DNA of 64,000 nt from an uncultured Collinsella sp. (GTDB taxonomy: Bacteria > Actinomycetota > Coriobacteriia > Coriobacteriales > Coriobacteriaceae). Of this stretch, positions 1-7,957 are shown piece by piece. A program made the position numbers and the translations under genes. The notes below the pieces were generated by a model that saw only the letters and a list, made by a program, of their open reading frames with translations, made no database searches and was not told the origin of the DNA. Each line of letters opens with the position of its first letter. Positions within the stretch are counted from its first letter, which is position 1. The stretch is from assembly GCA_900768435.1 (NCBI GenBank), contig CAAGCW010000028.1, positions 16,053 through 80,052 of the forward strand, in the 5' to 3' direction.

Positions 1-2
1 CG

Positions 3-1499
3 GCCATGGTTACGGCGGGCACCTTTGCCCTGTTCTGGGGGCTTTCGGGCATGCTTATCAAGCTGCTGCAGAGCCTGCGCAGCGTGTATTGGCGCGGCCT
101 CAACATGTTTACCGTGCGCCAACTTGCGGCCAAGGTCAATACAGTGTGCTTTTCGATGGGTGTTATCGCGATGGTCCTGTTCCTCGCCATCACCTCGGTG
201 ACCTGCGGCATGTCGATTGTCAACGTAATGAACGAGAACCTCGAGCGCTATACGCCGGCCGATATGTCGCAGACGTATATCTATTACACGCCCGAAACGC
301 TCGACTACTACAAGGAGTATGTCAATCCGTCTGAGGCCGATCGCATGATGCTGGCCGATGCAACGGTCGATTTGTACGCTGCATGGCACGGCGATCGTAT
401 CGATCCCGATAACGTTACAGAAAGTAGTAAGGGCAAGTCGGCGGACAACAACGACGAGACCGGAAAGAAGGTCAATATCGCCGATGTTGCCGGTGAGCAT
501 GTGCAGATTGATTCGTATCTGAGTTACCCGCTTGGCGGCTCCAATCCTTCGGTGGTTGCAGGTGAGATGTGCAAGACCATGGGCGAAAAGCTCCCCAAGG
601 CGCTTGAGGGTGGCAATGCCGATGATATGGGCCTGTTTGTGACGCCGGCGAGCCAGTACAACAAGCTGCGCCAGATGATGGGCGAGGAGCCGGTGAGCAT
701 TGGCCGCGACCAGTATTTGCTTACGTGTGATATGGGCGGCGAGCTAAGCGACCTGTACACCAAGTACATGGCCGGCGGTCATACCCTTACCTTGGGCGGG
801 CATGAGCTCAAGCCCGCGACTGATAGGTCGGACGAAGATACGGCGGCCATCGCCAACTCTGCGCTCGGCAGCAATCCCGGTACCGTGGTCGTTGCCGATG
901 AGCTGCTGTCCCAACTTAATCTGCAGCCGTATTCCAGCAATCTGCTCGTTAACTACAAGCAGGGGATGGATGTGACCAAGGCAGACGAGAGCATTAAATA
1001 CACCATGCTCGACAATCTGCTCGTTGACGGCAAGGAGCCGGGGTCGTGGGGAGTCTTCATGACACGCTCCGAGATATATACGCAGGCGGCGCAGATGAAC
1101 GGCATGATTAGCTATCTAGCCATCTACATTGGCTTTGTGCTGGTCGTTGCATGCGCGGCAATCCTGTCGATCCAGCAGCTCTCCAACGTGGCCGACGGCA
1201 GTCGAAACTATCGCGTGCTGGCGCAGATTGGCTGCGATGAGCGCCAGATTCGCCATTCGGTGATGGCGCAGCAAGCGGTATTCTTCCTGTTCCCGCTGGT
1301 AGTGGGCCTGGCGCACTCCTTTGTGGCACTCAAGGTGATTATCGAGCTGGTGAGTATATTCGGCAGCATGAGCATCGGCGGTACCGTGGGCCTTACCTGC
1401 GCGATTTTCCTGGCAGCCTATGGCGGCTACTTCCTGGTGACGTACCTCATGAGCGCCGGCATGGTGCGAGCGGCTATAGCCACCCGCTACAGCGAGTAA
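3..1499 (+). CDS. FtsX-family ABC transporter permease, 5' end cut by window
   Basis: The reading frame is open to the left window edge, so this is the C-terminal part of a larger permease; the first internal ATG is at position 6. At least five hydrophobic stretches are visible, near residues 1-21, 45-70, 370-395, 415-440 and 455-485, around a large hydrophilic extracytoplasmic region at about 75-365. The last three helices match the usual FtsX/MacB-type permease domain, which couples to a separate ATPase. That ATPase would lie upstream, outside the window. Such permeases commonly export peptides or drugs, or transmit envelope stress; the substrate here is unknown. A strong intrinsic terminator follows the stop, so this is the last gene of its operon. 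Confidence 0.8.
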   Translation, partial: AMVTAGTFALFWGLSGMLIKLLQSLRSVYWRGLNMFTVRQLAAKVNTVCFSMGVIAMVLFLAITSVTCGMSIVNVMNENLERYTPADMSQTYIYYTPETLDYYKEYVNPSEADRMMLADATVDLYAAWHGDRIDPDNVTESSKGKSADNNDETGKKVNIADVAGEHVQIDSYLSYPLGGSNPSVVAGEMCKTMGEKLPKALEGGNADDMGLFVTPASQYNKLRQMMGEEPVSIGRDQYLLTCDMGGELSDLYTKYMAGGHTLTLGGHELKPATDRSDEDTAAIANSALGSNPGTVVVADELLSQLNLQPYSSNLLVNYKQGMDVTKADESIKYTMLDNLLVDGKEPGSWGVFMTRSEIYTQAAQMNGMISYLAIYIGFVLVVACAAILSIQQLSNVADGSRNYRVLAQIGCDERQIRHSVMAQQAVFFLFPLVVGLAHSFVALKVIIELVSIFGSMSIGGTVGLTCAIFLAAYGGYFLVTYLMSAGMVRAAIATRYSE

Positions 1500-1535
1500 C
1501 AAGCGGGTAAAACCATCGCAAAGCCACTGCGAACA

Positions 1536-1578
1536 ACCGCCGCGAGGGGAGTCGGACTCCCCCTCGCGGCGGTTTTTT
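1536..1578 (+). terminator. Intrinsic terminator after the FtsX permease
   Basis: A 14-bp GC-rich stem (ACCGCCGCGAGGGG paired with its complement around position 1565) has a short loop and is followed by six T residues. It lies 36 bases after the permease stop codon. Confidence 0.9.
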
Positions 1579-1597
1579 GTCTATCGGATGCCTTTCG

Positions 1598-1748
1598 GAT
1601 GCAAGTGAGTAGGCTTTTTGGAACTTGTCGAGCACATCGCGGTACATGCCCAATAAAACCGCAGTTCAGAGCTGTGACGTTTTGGGGCGTGCTTGGTCTT
1701 TCGCAGATAGCCTACTCACTTAGCTTTTCGCCAGAAGACCGCCGCGAG
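1598..1748 (+). repeat. About 150-bp intergenic repeat, copy 1 (family E)
   Basis: This block is roughly 75-80% identical to 9701-9850 in the same orientation. Its inner ends are inverted: AAGTGAGTAGGCT near 1603 pairs with AGCCTACTCACTT near 1719. Shared interior landmarks are GAGCACATCGC, CAATAAAACCGCAG, AGAGCTGTG and GTTTTGGGGCGTGCTTGGTC. Each copy lies just beyond the 3' end of a LuxR-type regulator gene and next to a family C palindrome. There is no coding capacity and no transposase. It resembles a small non-autonomous mobile element or a conserved structured spacer. Confidence 0.75.
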
Positions 1749-1751
1749 CAA

Positions 1752-1786
1752 ACCACCACAAAGGTGCCTGTCCCCTTTGTGGTGGT
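1752..1786. repeat. Short perfect hairpin, ACCACCACAAAGG arms
   Basis: A 13-base inverted repeat with a 9-base loop, at 1752-1764 and 1774-1786. The left arm sequence recurs alone near 9680, beside the second family E repeat. It forms part of the composite repeat cluster after the LuxR gene. Confidence 0.7.
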
Positions 1787-1801
1787 TTTGGCGTTTGCCC
1801 A

Positions 1802-1845
1802 GATAAAACTTGCCAAAATAAACCTGTCTCTTTTTGGCAGGTTAT
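1802..1845 (-). repeat. Family C palindrome, copy 1, abutting the LuxR stop codon
   Basis: Read on the minus strand, the stop codon TAA is followed at once by CCTGCCAAAAAG, a loop containing GACAGGTTTA, then TTTTGGCAAG and TTTTATC. The arms pair with one mismatch. The same unit occurs at seven other places in the window. A hairpin plus T-rich tail suggests a terminator-like role, but the loop sequence is also conserved. Confidence 0.8.
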
Positions 1846-2807
1846 CGCTTCCAAAAGTGGAGGATCAGCGTCGTGCGGTTTTGCTGCTCGGTTTTGACCA
1901 GGATGTTGTGGATGTGGGTCTTGACGGTACCCACGGCAAGGAAAAGCTCGTCGGCGATCTCTTGATTCGATTTGCCCAGCACAACCAGGCGCATAACCTC
2001 GGCCTCGCGGTTGGAGAGTCGGTAGGCGTTGCGATAGAAGGGCATCTGCTCTTCGATGTGTCGGTCAAGGTCGCTGACGTTCTTTTCCTCGGGCGCCTCC
2101 TGCATGCGAATCGAAAGCACGTGGTAGGCGTACAGGATTAGCAGGATGGCAAAGTAGCACGCGAAGATGTTCTCGCTAAAGTTGCGCTCGGACAGGTACA
2201 GCTGCAGCCAAGAGGGCGCCAGACTCATGGGGGCCACCAGGATGTTGTAGAAATCCTCGGCAACGATACACCCGACCAGGATGGCGCCGATAATCAAATG
2301 CTTCCGTTGTTTGTTGACACGGGCCTTAAGCTCGACTTGCGTGCTTTTATGCGCCGTCCAAAAGATATAGAGCCCCACAAACGCAAGGAATACCTGACGC
2401 ATCGTGTAGTAGAGCCATTGATGCATGGGGCCGTAGGGGACCGCGGCGATAATCAGCAGCTCGCTCAGCAAGAACGTTGTGACGGGGATAACGAACTGTT
2501 TTTTTGAATGTTTGTCGAGCAAGTCCATGGCAATGAGCCAAATAAAAGCCTGTGAAGCGGTCGCCACAAGGGTCCGCATTACAGGCATGGTAATTGAGTA
2601 ATAGTCGCTGGCCGGAAAACTCTGGTTTTGCAGCGTGTATTCAAAAAAGAAGATTTCGGTCATCTCGATGGCATAGCAAATAAAAACGCCGCTGCCATAG
2701 ATAAAGAAGCGTCGACGGGACGAGGCATAGGCGGCAAGCGAAAGCACCGCCGTCACAATACAGATAACCAGTATTGCCAAGGTATAGAAGAACATGAGCG
2801 TGTTCAT
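1842..2807 (-). CDS. Membrane-bound LuxR-family transcriptional regulator
   Basis: A 321-aa protein. About seven hydrophobic helices occupy residues 1-240, followed by a cytoplasmic linker and a C-terminal GerE/LuxR helix-turn-helix at about 255-318 (LSNREAEVMRLV, then NQEIADELFLAVGTVKTHIH). Multi-helix membrane domains fused to LuxR DNA-binding domains are typical of Coriobacteriia, where they often lie next to the metabolic genes they control. This gene is divergent from putrescine carbamoyltransferase, with 330 bp between the start codons, so I infer that it senses a small molecule at the membrane and controls the agmatine operon. No strong Shine-Dalgarno site is visible at the chosen ATG. 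Confidence 0.85.
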   Translation of the reverse strand: MNTLMFFYTLAILVICIVTAVLSLAAYASSRRRFFIYGSGVFICYAIEMTEIFFFEYTLQNQSFPASDYYSITMPVMRTLVATASQAFIWLIAMDLLDKHSKKQFVIPVTTFLLSELLIIAAVPYGPMHQWLYYTMRQVFLAFVGLYIFWTAHKSTQVELKARVNKQRKHLIIGAILVGCIVAEDFYNILVAPMSLAPSWLQLYLSERNFSENIFACYFAILLILYAYHVLSIRMQEAPEEKNVSDLDRHIEEQMPFYRNAYRLSNREAEVMRLVVLGKSNQEIADELFLAVGTVKTHIHNILVKTEQQNRTTLILHFWKR

Positions 2808-2925
2808 CTGTCACCGTCCCGTCTCATTTGATCTGTGTTTGGGCCCCATATAATCCCTTGGGTATATATGCCCCAGCCGGTCGTTTCACCGCGGATTAGG
2901 CACCGATATATAGGATAGCCGCATA

Positions 2926-3013
2926 CCGTTCACGGTTCTAGATAGTAAACCCCCTGTAAACTCTTGACCTGCGGGTTTATATTGGATTAGAGAGGGTGTA
3001 ACTCCGTGAACGG
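2926..3013. promoter_or_regulatory. Divergent control region with a 10-bp inverted repeat
   Basis: In the gap between the LuxR gene and ptcA, CCGTTCACGG (2926-2935) and CCGTGAACGG (3004-3013) form a perfect inverted repeat 68 bp apart. TTGACC at 2964-2969 could be a -35 box toward ptcA, with only a weak -10 near 2986-2991, as expected for an activated promoter. A second dyad, GGGTATATATGCCC, starts at 2860. These are plausible binding sites for the neighbouring LuxR protein. Confidence 0.45.
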
Positions 3014-3137
3014 TCTTTAATCCCGAATAAACTAGGTAAAAATTGCATACGGGTGAATGATGGTCTTGTCAACAAGAGGCGTGATGTTCGAGCGCCTCAT
3101 AGTAATAGTCGGCAAGACCGGCGGAAAGGAAATCGAC

Positions 3138-4211
3138 ATGGCACTGCCTAAGGATTTCATCGACACCAACGACTTCACCAAAGAGCAGATCCTGGCTATC
3201 GAGGATCTTGGCCTGGCAATGAAGAAGGCCATCAAGGTTGACGGTTATTATCCGCACCTGCTCCGCAACAAGAGCCTTGGCATGATCTTCCAGCAGGTCT
3301 CCACCCGCACTCGTCTTTCCTTCGAGACCGCTATGACCGACCTCGGCGGCCATGCTCAGTTCTATGGCCCTGGCACCATCCAGCTCGGCGGTCACGAGTC
3401 CCTGGGCGACACCGCTCGCGTTATGGGCTCGCTGCTCGACATCATGATGGCTCGCGTTGACCGTCACAAGGACGTCGTCGGCCTCGCCGAGGGCTCTGCT
3501 GTGCCCGTCATCAACGGCATGTCCGAGTTCAACCACCCCACGCAGGAGATGGGCGACCTCATGACCATGCTCGAGAACCTCCCCGAGGGCAAGAAGATCG
3601 AGGACTGCACCCTGGCCTTCATCGGCGACGCCACCCAGGTCTGCGTCTCCCTCATGTTCATCGCCTCCAAGGTCGGCATGAAGTTCGTCCAGTTTGGACC
3701 TAAGGGCCACCAGATCCCCGACGGCGGCCTGCACGTCGGCACCGTCGAGGAGCGCGCCGAGTTCGGCAAGCAGATGATGGCCATTGCCGAGGAGAACTGC
3801 AAGGTCTCCGGCGGCTCGGTCGTCATCTCCGACGACATCGAGTGCATCAAGGGCGCCGACTTCATCTACACCGACGTGTGGTATGGCCTGTACGACGAGG
3901 AGGTCTCGGGCGAGAACTACATGGACGTGTTCTATCCCAAGTATCAGGTCACCATGGACATGATGAACTTCGCCGGTCCCAACTCCAAGTTCATGCACTG
4001 CCTGCCGGCCACCCGCAACGAGGAGGTCGTCGACGAGGTCATGGACGATCCCGAGCGCTCCCTGTGCTGGGTCGAGGCCGAGAACCGCAAGCACTCCATC
4101 CGTGCTCTCCTTGCCGCCCTGGGCAAGCGCACCCCGCTCAACGACGAGGGCGTCGAGTACTCCGCCAAGGCTGAGCTCCACGCCGCTCTCGAGGCTCTCG
4201 AGCAGCTCTAA
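3138..4211 (+). CDS. ptcA: Putrescine carbamoyltransferase
   Basis: A 357-aa protein from the ATG at 3138, preceded by GGAAAGGA; an upstream ATG at 3057 has no good ribosome site. It converts N-carbamoylputrescine and phosphate to putrescine and carbamoyl phosphate. The carbamoyl-phosphate motif STRTR is near residue 54, NHPTQ near 136 and HCLPA near 293. The segment DVWYGLYDEE replaces the ornithine-binding SMG loop of ornithine transcarbamylases and matches what I recall of the enterococcal enzyme. Context (antiporter and two agmatine deiminase genes) agrees. No carbamate kinase, the usual ATP-yielding last step, is in the window. Two small GC-rich hairpins (4238-4270 and 4276-4312) separate it from the antiporter gene. 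Confidence 0.93.
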   Translation: MALPKDFIDTNDFTKEQILAIEDLGLAMKKAIKVDGYYPHLLRNKSLGMIFQQVSTRTRLSFETAMTDLGGHAQFYGPGTIQLGGHESLGDTARVMGSLLDIMMARVDRHKDVVGLAEGSAVPVINGMSEFNHPTQEMGDLMTMLENLPEGKKIEDCTLAFIGDATQVCVSLMFIASKVGMKFVQFGPKGHQIPDGGLHVGTVEERAEFGKQMMAIAEENCKVSGGSVVISDDIECIKGADFIYTDVWYGLYDEEVSGENYMDVFYPKYQVTMDMMNFAGPNSKFMHCLPATRNEEVVDEVMDDPERSLCWVEAENRKHSIRALLAALGKRTPLNDEGVEYSAKAELHAALEALEQL

Positions 4212-4344
4212 GCCTCAAGGCTTCTAAAAGCACGTTTGCGGGCGGCGGATGCTCGTCTCCTGTCGCCCGCTCACCGAGGCCCAAGCAATTGCCTTAATAC
4301 CTTAGGGCCTCGGATCTGTCCAAGACTGAGCGAAGGAGCTCATC

Positions 4345-5784
4345 ATGAGCGACGGAAAGAAAAAGCTTTCCTTCTTGACGGTCATTTCGACCATCATCTG
4401 CGTCGTCTTCGTTTGCGAGGCCGCCGCTCCTGCTGCTGCCATTGGCAACCAGCAGTTCTTCTGGTGGATCTTCCTGATCCTGACCTTCCTGCTTCCCTAC
4501 GGCATGGTTGTCGCCGAGCTCGGTACCACCTATGACGGCGAGGGCGGCATTTACGACTGGGTACGCGATGGCCTGGGCGACAAATGGGGCGCCCGCATCT
4601 CGTACTACTACTGGGTCAACTACCCGCTGTGGATCGCCTCGCTGGCTACCATGTTCCCCGACATTTTGGGCATGGTCTTTGGCGTCGAGTTCAACTTGAT
4701 CGCCAAGATGGGTATCGATCTTGCCTTTGTGTGGATCGTCTACCTCATGGGCCGCTCCAAGGCGGCCGACTCCGAGTGGGTCCTTAACGGTGGCGCCATC
4801 ATCAAGGTCGCCGTCGCCGTTATCGTTGGCGCTTTGGGCATTTGGTATGCCATGGAGAACGGTTTTGCGAACGACATGTCCGCTGCCACCTTCCTGCCCG
4901 AGCTCACCAACACCAACGCTCTCGGCTACCTGTCGATCATCATCTTTAACTTCATGGGCTTCGAGGTCATCTGCACCATGACCGACGACATGGCCGATCC
5001 CGCTCGCGATATCCCCAAGGCTATCATCGTCGGTGGCCTGTCCATCGCCGTGATCTACCTGTTCGCAGGCTTTGGCATCGGCGCCGCCGTGCCGGCCGAC
5101 TCCATCGATCCCGACTACGGCATGATCGTCGCAGTCCAGACCATGGTGGGCGACTCCATGATCTTTAAGGTCATCTGCATCGCCTTCCTGATCACCCTGT
5201 TCGCCAACATGGCCGCTTGGTCCTTCGGCGTTAACTCCGTTGCTCGCTACGCTGCCGAGCACGGCAACATGCCCAAGGTCTTCGCCTCGATGATCTCGGA
5301 TGACGACATGCCCAACGGCGCCAACCTGGTCAACGCTGTCGTTGCCTCCCTGGTGCTGTGCCTGCAGCTCGTTCCCATCGACGCCATCTCCAACGGTGTC
5401 TTCTGGATGCTCTTTGGCACCTCCGTCGTCTTCCTGCTGTTGACCTACATCCCGATGTTCCCGGCGTTCCTCAACCTTCGTAAGAACGACCCCAACCGTG
5501 AGCGCATTTTCACGTTCCCGTTTAAGGGCGCCATGATGAAGGTCATGCTGGCCATCCCCTGCATCGAGCTGGTTCTTGCCATCGTTGCCACGCTGATCCC
5601 GTTCTCCGCTGCTGAAATTGGCGACAAGGTCCCGATGATCGTTATCTTCATCGTGCTCGTGCTCATCGGCGAGGTCGTCCGCGTCGTCAGCGCTAAGGGC
5701 CGCGAGACCGAGTACAAGGGTCTGACCCCTGAGCTCGCAGCCCAGCGTCTCGCTGAGGAGGCCGCCGAGGCCGAGGAGAACTAG
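4345..5784 (+). CDS. aguD: Agmatine/putrescine antiporter, APC family
   Basis: A 479-aa integral membrane protein with about twelve hydrophobic helices and the APC amino acid-polyamine-organocation pattern, including the N-terminal CEAAAPAAAIGNQQFFWW and a NFMGFEVICT helix. It should exchange external agmatine for internal putrescine. The start has GAAGGAG seven bases upstream. It is about 65% similar by eye to the second transporter at 7958. The gene lies between ptcA and aguA1 in the same direction, so these three genes form one catabolic unit, although the 368-bp gap before aguA1 allows separate control. Confidence 0.88.
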   Translation: MSDGKKKLSFLTVISTIICVVFVCEAAAPAAAIGNQQFFWWIFLILTFLLPYGMVVAELGTTYDGEGGIYDWVRDGLGDKWGARISYYYWVNYPLWIASLATMFPDILGMVFGVEFNLIAKMGIDLAFVWIVYLMGRSKAADSEWVLNGGAIIKVAVAVIVGALGIWYAMENGFANDMSAATFLPELTNTNALGYLSIIIFNFMGFEVICTMTDDMADPARDIPKAIIVGGLSIAVIYLFAGFGIGAAVPADSIDPDYGMIVAVQTMVGDSMIFKVICIAFLITLFANMAAWSFGVNSVARYAAEHGNMPKVFASMISDDDMPNGANLVNAVVASLVLCLQLVPIDAISNGVFWMLFGTSVVFLLLTYIPMFPAFLNLRKNDPNRERIFTFPFKGAMMKVMLAIPCIELVLAIVATLIPFSAAEIGDKVPMIVIFIVLVLIGEVVRVVSAKGRETEYKGLTPELAAQRLAEEAAEAEEN

Positions 5785-6152
5785 AGCACCCGGTTCTGGG
5801 GCTCCAACCCTCCTCGTGTACCAACGCGCGCTTCGTCGGGCTTGTCGCTCCCGACTCCGGGCACTCTAGCCTCTTCGGAGGCGTGTCCAAGCGACAGGTT
5901 TGCTAACCATTCCCCCGGGGTGGGTGTGAGCGATAGCTCCGGTAACCACCGCCCACCCCAATCTCTCTTCCGTATCCTTCGTGCGTTTTGTCTCCGCGCA
6001 CTTGGTTACGTCGTCGCTTGCCGGTGCGATTCCGTGAAAACCGGCACCGGGCGCCCCGACCTTTGCCGGGGAACGGGCGCCTACCATCTCTTGGTTTTAG
6101 GCTGCGGGTAACCCGCCCGCAGCAAGCGATCGTTCGATTTGGAGGAAATCTT
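5785..6152 (+). promoter_or_regulatory. Structured leader between aguD and aguA1
   Basis: This 368-bp gap has no convincing gene. It contains several GC-rich hairpins: GGGGTGGG (5917-5924) with CCCACCCC (5952-5959); a GCCGGT/ACCGGC stem near 6018-6046; a CCCCG/CGGGG stem near 6055-6072; and GCTGCGGG (6101-6108) with CCCGCAGC. A strong GGAGGA site (6141-6146) serves aguA1. It could be a structured 5' leader. I could not match it to a riboswitch family. Confidence 0.4.
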
Positions 6153-7358
6153 ATGCGTACGATCACCGAGTCCGAGTCCACCCCCAAGGCCGACGGCTTC
6201 TTTATGCCCGCTGAGTTCGCCCCGCAGGATCGCGTGTGGATGGGCTGGCCCCACCGCACCGACACCTGGGCCCACGGCGCCAAGCCGGCTCAGAAGCAGT
6301 ATGCCGCCATCGCTCGCGCCATCGCCGAGTTCACCCCGGTCACCATGTGCGCCAACCAGGCTGACTACGCCAACTGCAAGGCCGTCTTCGAGGAGGACGA
6401 GAACGTCACCGTCATCGAGATGACCACCGACGACGCCTGGTTCCGCGATACCGCTGCCACCTACGTCATCAACGGCAAGGGTGAGAAGCGCGCCAACCAC
6501 TGGCACTTCAACGCCTACGGCGGCCTCGTCGACGGCCTGTACTTCCCGTGGGACAAGGACGAGCAGATCGCCCTCAAGATGGCCGAGCTCTCCGGCTGCC
6601 GCCGCTACCGTCCCGACGACATGATCCTCGAGGGCGGCTCCATCACCGTCGACGGCGAGGGCACCCTTGTCGTGACCGACCAGTGCCTGCTTTCCCCGGG
6701 CCGCACCTGCTCTGCGGTTCTGGAGGAGGAAGAGGATCCCGAGTCCATCTGGCCCAAGTACCACAAGAAGTTTGAGCCCTGGAGCGAGGAGCTTCGCGCC
6801 TACATGGACGAGCACCTCAAGGATTACCTGGGTGTCGAGAAGGTCATCTGGGTCAAGGAGGGCATCGACCCCGAGGAGACCAACGGCCACATCGACGACG
6901 TCGCCACGTTCATCGCGCCGGGCGTCATGGCCTGCATCTGGACCGACGATCCCGAGTATCCGTTCTACGAGCAGTGCCACGCTGCCTACGAGACCCTCTC
7001 CAACGCCGTCGACGCCAAGGGCCGCAAGATGAAGGTCTACAAGCTCTGCATGCCCGTGAACCCGCTGTTCATGGACCAGGCTTCCTGCGACACCATCGAC
7101 GCCGACGAGAACGCCGAGCCGCGCGTCCCCGACGAGCCGCTGATCGCCTCCTACATGAACTACCTCGTGACCAACCACGGCGTTATCGTCCCACAGTACG
7201 GCGACGAGAACGACCAGCTGGCCGTCGACACGCTCCAGAAGATCTACGACGAGGTCTGGGGCGAGGGCGTCTACAAGTGCGTCGGCGTTCAGTCCGAGCA
7301 GGTCGTCTTCGGCGGCGGCAACATCCACTGCATTACCCAGCAGGAGCCGTCCGCGTAA
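6153..7358 (+). CDS. aguA: Agmatine deiminase, divergent copy with catalytic Cys (AguA1)
   Basis: A 401-aa protein from the ATG at 6153, directly after GGAGGAAATCTT. Agmatine deiminases hydrolyse agmatine to N-carbamoylputrescine and ammonia. The catalytic Cys is present in GGGNIHCITQQ near the C-terminus, the His in NGHIDDVATF, and the acidic site in FRDTAATYV. Two things differ from the classical enzyme: the usual Gly-Pro after RD(T/C) is Ala-Ala, and about 25 residues, rich in acidic and aromatic residues, are inserted after LLSPGR. Family members are usually about 365-375 aa. It is probably the active deiminase of the locus, but altered specificity is possible. Confidence 0.88.
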   Translation: MRTITESESTPKADGFFMPAEFAPQDRVWMGWPHRTDTWAHGAKPAQKQYAAIARAIAEFTPVTMCANQADYANCKAVFEEDENVTVIEMTTDDAWFRDTAATYVINGKGEKRANHWHFNAYGGLVDGLYFPWDKDEQIALKMAELSGCRRYRPDDMILEGGSITVDGEGTLVVTDQCLLSPGRTCSAVLEEEEDPESIWPKYHKKFEPWSEELRAYMDEHLKDYLGVEKVIWVKEGIDPEETNGHIDDVATFIAPGVMACIWTDDPEYPFYEQCHAAYETLSNAVDAKGRKMKVYKLCMPVNPLFMDQASCDTIDADENAEPRVPDEPLIASYMNYLVTNHGVIVPQYGDENDQLAVDTLQKIYDEVWGEGVYKCVGVQSEQVVFGGGNIHCITQQEPSA

Positions 7359-7370
7359 TTGTCTGTCTTC

Positions 7371-7458
7371 CCGAGGCACGGCACCTTGCCCTTCAATCGT
7401 CGGGCATGACCCTTAAGGTCTATGCCCTCCTCTTTCAGGGCAATCTGCCGCACCTCGG
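7371..7458 (-). repeat. Family A structured element, copy 1 (internal loop flipped)
   Basis: This element starts 12 bases after the aguA1 stop. An outer CCGAGG/CCTCGG stem leads to GGCACCTTGCC (7380-7390) paired with GGCAATCTGCC (7439-7449), leaving the conserved GG/GA internal loop. Inside are TTCAATCG and CTCTTTCA strands, then an apical hairpin at 7402-7427 with GACC/GGTC around a short loop and a single-base bulge. Copies 2 and 3 have the same loop and apical hairpin with different stems; here the two loop strands are exchanged. Confidence 0.7.
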
Positions 7459-7518
7459 AAACCCAGCCAATCACGCAGACGCTTAATCGTCTGGCTTCCT
7501 GAGCCGTGATGCTTCGGG

Positions 7519-7610
7519 AACCCAGCCGATCAATCGGACGGTCGGTGAATCGGACCATCTCGGGGCATTGATGGTCGGTTTATTCGATGTCTTGGTCGGC
7601 TGGGTTTTTC
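7519..7610 (+). terminator. Long-loop terminator downstream of aguA1
   Basis: AACCCAGCCGA (7519-7529) pairs with TCGGCTGGGTT (7596-7606), followed by T residues. The interior forms further hairpins, including GACCATC/GATGGTC near 7553-7577. Between it and the family A element, ATCACG/CGTGAT encloses CAGACG/CGTCTG. Another hairpin, GGGCACTCCG/CGGAGTGCCC, follows at 7616-7645. The 600 bp from 7359 to 7957 hold no gene apart from these structures. Confidence 0.6.
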
Positions 7611-7661
7611 TTTGGGCACTCCGTTGCCTCCACTTCGGAGTGCCCGCCTCTTTGATTGAGT

Positions 7662-7730
7662 ACGCGTCTGATCTGGGATTTATTGCGGGTTAGGCCAATT
7701 GTTCGCTTGAATATCCCAGGTCAGACGCGT
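7662..7730. repeat. 18-base inverted repeat upstream of the second antiporter
   Basis: ACGCGTCTGATCTGGGAT at 7662-7679 is matched, with one mismatch, by its reverse complement at 7713-7730, around a 33-base loop. There is no T tract. It may be another intergenic hairpin element or part of the transporter leader. Confidence 0.6.
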
Positions 7731-7862
7731 CTTCAATTGCCAAAAGATTCCGGTCGCAATCGCGGCCGTTTTGATCGGAGTATCTATGTACCAGCGTATC
7801 GTTATCTACACGCGCCTGTTCCGCGAGCGTTGGTCCAACAATTGCATCCTCTCTTCTCTTTG

Positions 7863-7938
7863 GGATGGCACCTGCACCGGTGACGCGGCCTGCAACCCTA
7901 CCTTGGGCTGCGCCTTCGGTACAGATGCCATCCTTTTT
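7863..7938 (+). promoter_or_regulatory. Leader with terminator-like stem before the second antiporter
   Basis: GGATGGCA (7863-7870) pairs with TGCCATCC (7926-7933), followed by five T residues and then the transporter's Shine-Dalgarno AGGGGGA. About 55 bases inside the stem can form further hairpins. The position, directly before the start codon, suggests transcription attenuation. The ligand or protein, if any, is unknown. Confidence 0.5.
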
Positions 7939-7957
7939 GCTGTAGGGGGAGCGTGTC

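Noticed and set aside
1599..2141. 180-aa plus-strand frame over the family E repeat
   Set aside because: It starts in repeat sequence and runs antisense through the LuxR gene; it is not supported as a gene.
5785..6152. Cobalamin or guanidine riboswitch before aguA1
   Set aside because: Hairpins are present, but none of the conserved boxes I know for those classes could be found.
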